From the NCBI GenBank assembly GCA_007125255.1, contig SLDM01000052.1, positions 1 to 6,799 on the forward strand: 6,799 nt of DNA. The letters are read 5' to 3'. The notes under the pieces are model-generated. The model was not told the origin of the DNA, ran no database searches, and saw only the letters and a program-made list of their open reading frames with translations. This document shows, piece by piece, positions 5,419 to 6,799 of the stretch; the stretch's first letter is position 1; each line of letters begins with the position of its first letter. The translations under genes were made by a program, and so were the position numbers. Origin of the DNA: Phycisphaerales bacterium. Lineage in GTDB: Bacteria; Planctomycetota; Phycisphaerae; Phycisphaerales; SM1A02.

Positions 5419-6799
5419 ATGGGCAAGATGATATTCGCAGCTCTGTGTCTGGCATCGGCTGCTCTTGCGGGATGTGCCGCCCGAGAGAGTGCACAAGTGT
5501 CATCGGAACAGATCAGTTGGAACTGTGATCGGATTGACCCCCCTTCACAGGGGAGCCAGGTGCAGCCGCCACGGGCTATGGATGAACTGCTGGCGGCATA
5601 CGAAGAGATCGGGCGTCAGCATGTGAAGAACTCTTCGTTGTTGACATTGTCGCCCAGGTCGACCTCGTCATTCCGGATGGCATCGGAAGTGCGACAAGAG
5701 CTACGTGAGATTGCGCAGGAAATCATCGCGAACGGATTTGATGCGACGGAGCCGCTCCTGGAATTTCTGGCCCGTGAACTGCGCCAGAGTCGTCCTGAAA
5801 CCTACGGCAGGGATCGGCTCGACTTCACCAGGCATGTACTTAACATGCTGGTGACCATTGGCGATCCAGCCTGTGTGCCATTCTTACTCGAAATACTTGA
5901 ATCGCCGAATGTCCCGGAGAATCCTGAGAGCGAACGTGCGTTTCCTGAAGCGCGCCCGAATCAATCAAGAGCGGTGCTTGTGCAACTCGCCGTGTTGGAC
6001 GCCTTGCAGCACTTGACGTATCTCCGGTTTGCCGGGTCGGATTCATCCCGGGGAGTTGAGCGGACCTCTATCCTTGTAGATTGCGGCCAACCGCAGGACG
6101 AAGGACCGAATTTTACCGAGATCGCAGAGGCGTACCGCAATATTGTTGATCTGCTTGGATTGGATCGAGATGAGTGGCATGACCACGCGGTTCGAACAGC
6201 ACACCGCATGTTGCAATCAGAAGAGATTGAAGTGATCCACCAGGCGATCTCCTTTCTGCAATCACCGCGAGACGATAACTCAAGGATGGCATTCGTTCGT
6301 GGGGAGATGCGGGACAGCGAACCGTTGGCGACACTTGACCGGATCGCGGAGATCGTTCCCGGCCTCCTGTCAGCGATCACCGATGAGCCGCAGATGAAGG
6401 ACCCCGCCTTTCGTCCAATACGATGGCTTCAGGCGCTATGCGCCTATGGGCCGCACGCCAGGCCGTACGTTCATATCCTGATCCAGTTGCACGAGGCCGA
6501 GAGCAGTGGCGAGAGCAGATCTGGAGGTTTCCGTGCACTGGGTAAGGTTGGGGGAAATGAAGTCATGGACCATCTGGCCGAACAGCTTCCCGTGATCCAG
6601 ACAAAAGCCGAGGCGGCTGCGGCTCGGGCCGATCGACTCGCGGGGCGAAGGTCTGATCTCCGGGAGGAAAGAAGGTCTCAATTCAGGGAGCGAACTGCGT
6701 GGCGAAGCGCGGAGATCAATCTTGGATTGGCGTTTGATCGCTGGACGGCCCGGCATTTCGAGACGAACGAAGCAAGGTTGGAGTGGTGGAAACTCAATC
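5419..6799 (+). CDS. lipoprotein of unknown function, HEAT-like helices, 5' part
   Basis: The frame is open to the right edge, giving 460 residues without a stop. The N-terminus MGKMIFAALCLASAALAGC is a short lipoprotein signal with lipobox LAGC, so the mature protein should be anchored through lipidated Cys19, probably facing the periplasm. I recognise no family. The rest is predicted mostly helical and soluble. Segments such as NMLVTIGDPACVPFLLEIL (142-160) and RPIRWLQALCAYGPHARPY (332-350), followed by FRALGKVGGNEVMDHLAEQL, look like HEAT/armadillo-type helix pairs, suggesting a protein-binding scaffold. Residues 394-450 are charged and Ala/Arg/Glu-rich, possibly coiled coil. Start chosen at ATG 5419 for its AGGAG site; ATG 5389 would add ten residues with a more basic n-region and is possible. 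Codon use is less GC-biased at third positions than in dprA, fitting low expression or later acquisition. The gene stands alone after the lexA terminator. Confidence 0.85.
   Translation, partial: MGKMIFAALCLASAALAGCAARESAQVSSEQISWNCDRIDPPSQGSQVQPPRAMDELLAAYEEIGRQHVKNSSLLTLSPRSTSSFRMASEVRQELREIAQEIIANGFDATEPLLEFLARELRQSRPETYGRDRLDFTRHVLNMLVTIGDPACVPFLLEILESPNVPENPESERAFPEARPNQSRAVLVQLAVLDALQHLTYLRFAGSDSSRGVERTSILVDCGQPQDEGPNFTEIAEAYRNIVDLLGLDRDEWHDHAVRTAHRMLQSEEIEVIHQAISFLQSPRDDNSRMAFVRGEMRDSEPLATLDRIAEIVPGLLSAITDEPQMKDPAFRPIRWLQALCAYGPHARPYVHILIQLHEAESSGESRSGGFRALGKVGGNEVMDHLAEQLPVIQTKAEAAAARADRLAGRRSDLREERRSQFRERTAWRSAEINLGLAFDRWTARHFETNEARLEWWKLN

Noticed and set aside
6780..6793. 14-bp match ggagtggtggaaac to the lexA leader (4277-4290)
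   Set aside because: It lies inside the lipoprotein coding frame (E-W-W-K-L), lacks the dyad partner and the second copy, and a single 14-mer match between GC-rich segments is weak evidence.

Overview
The window is a GC-rich bacterial chromosomal segment. The style of the LexA and class V aminotransferase proteins, together with octamer repeats of the 'ggcacgaaggcacgg' type between genes, suggests a planctomycete-like bacterium (perhaps Phycisphaerae). That placement is inference from recalled family resemblance, not from a search. No rRNA, tRNA, CRISPR array, transposase or phage gene is visible.

Layout. (1) 1-666, plus strand: the 3' part of dprA (DNA-processing protein), cut by the left edge. 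(2) 667-1121: a convergent intergenic spacer made almost entirely of 8-bp-period repeats. It holds a 93-bp direct duplication with a hairpin and an inverted copy of the octamer tract. The stop codons of both flanking genes lie inside or at the edge of these repeats. (3) 1122-2324, minus strand: a complete class V (isopenicillin-N-epimerase-like) PLP aminotransferase. (4) 2325-4304: about 2 kb with no recognisable gene and at least ten separate short tandem-repeat arrays. Outside the long reading frame there is a 12-bp array and a 13-bp minisatellite. Inside a long plus-strand reading frame (about 3062-4510) the arrays have periods of 9, 12 or 18 bp. That frame may be a fast-evolving low-complexity protein gene or a remnant of one; it runs 206 bases into lexA in another frame. 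(5) 4305-4922, plus strand: a complete lexA with a good ribosome binding site, preceded by a doubled 21-bp leader motif and followed by a strong intrinsic terminator. (6) 5027-5418: a spacer with two small inverted repeats. (7) 5419-6799, plus strand: a lipoprotein gene of unknown function with HEAT-like helices, cut by the right edge.

How the genes relate. DprA (loading of RecA on incoming DNA) and LexA (RecA-triggered SOS repressor) both belong to RecA-centred DNA metabolism. They are separated by a minus-strand gene and 2 kb of repeats, so there is no operon to argue from. I see no convincing new multi-gene system. The most unusual feature is the dense, varied tandem-repeat tract between the aminotransferase and lexA.
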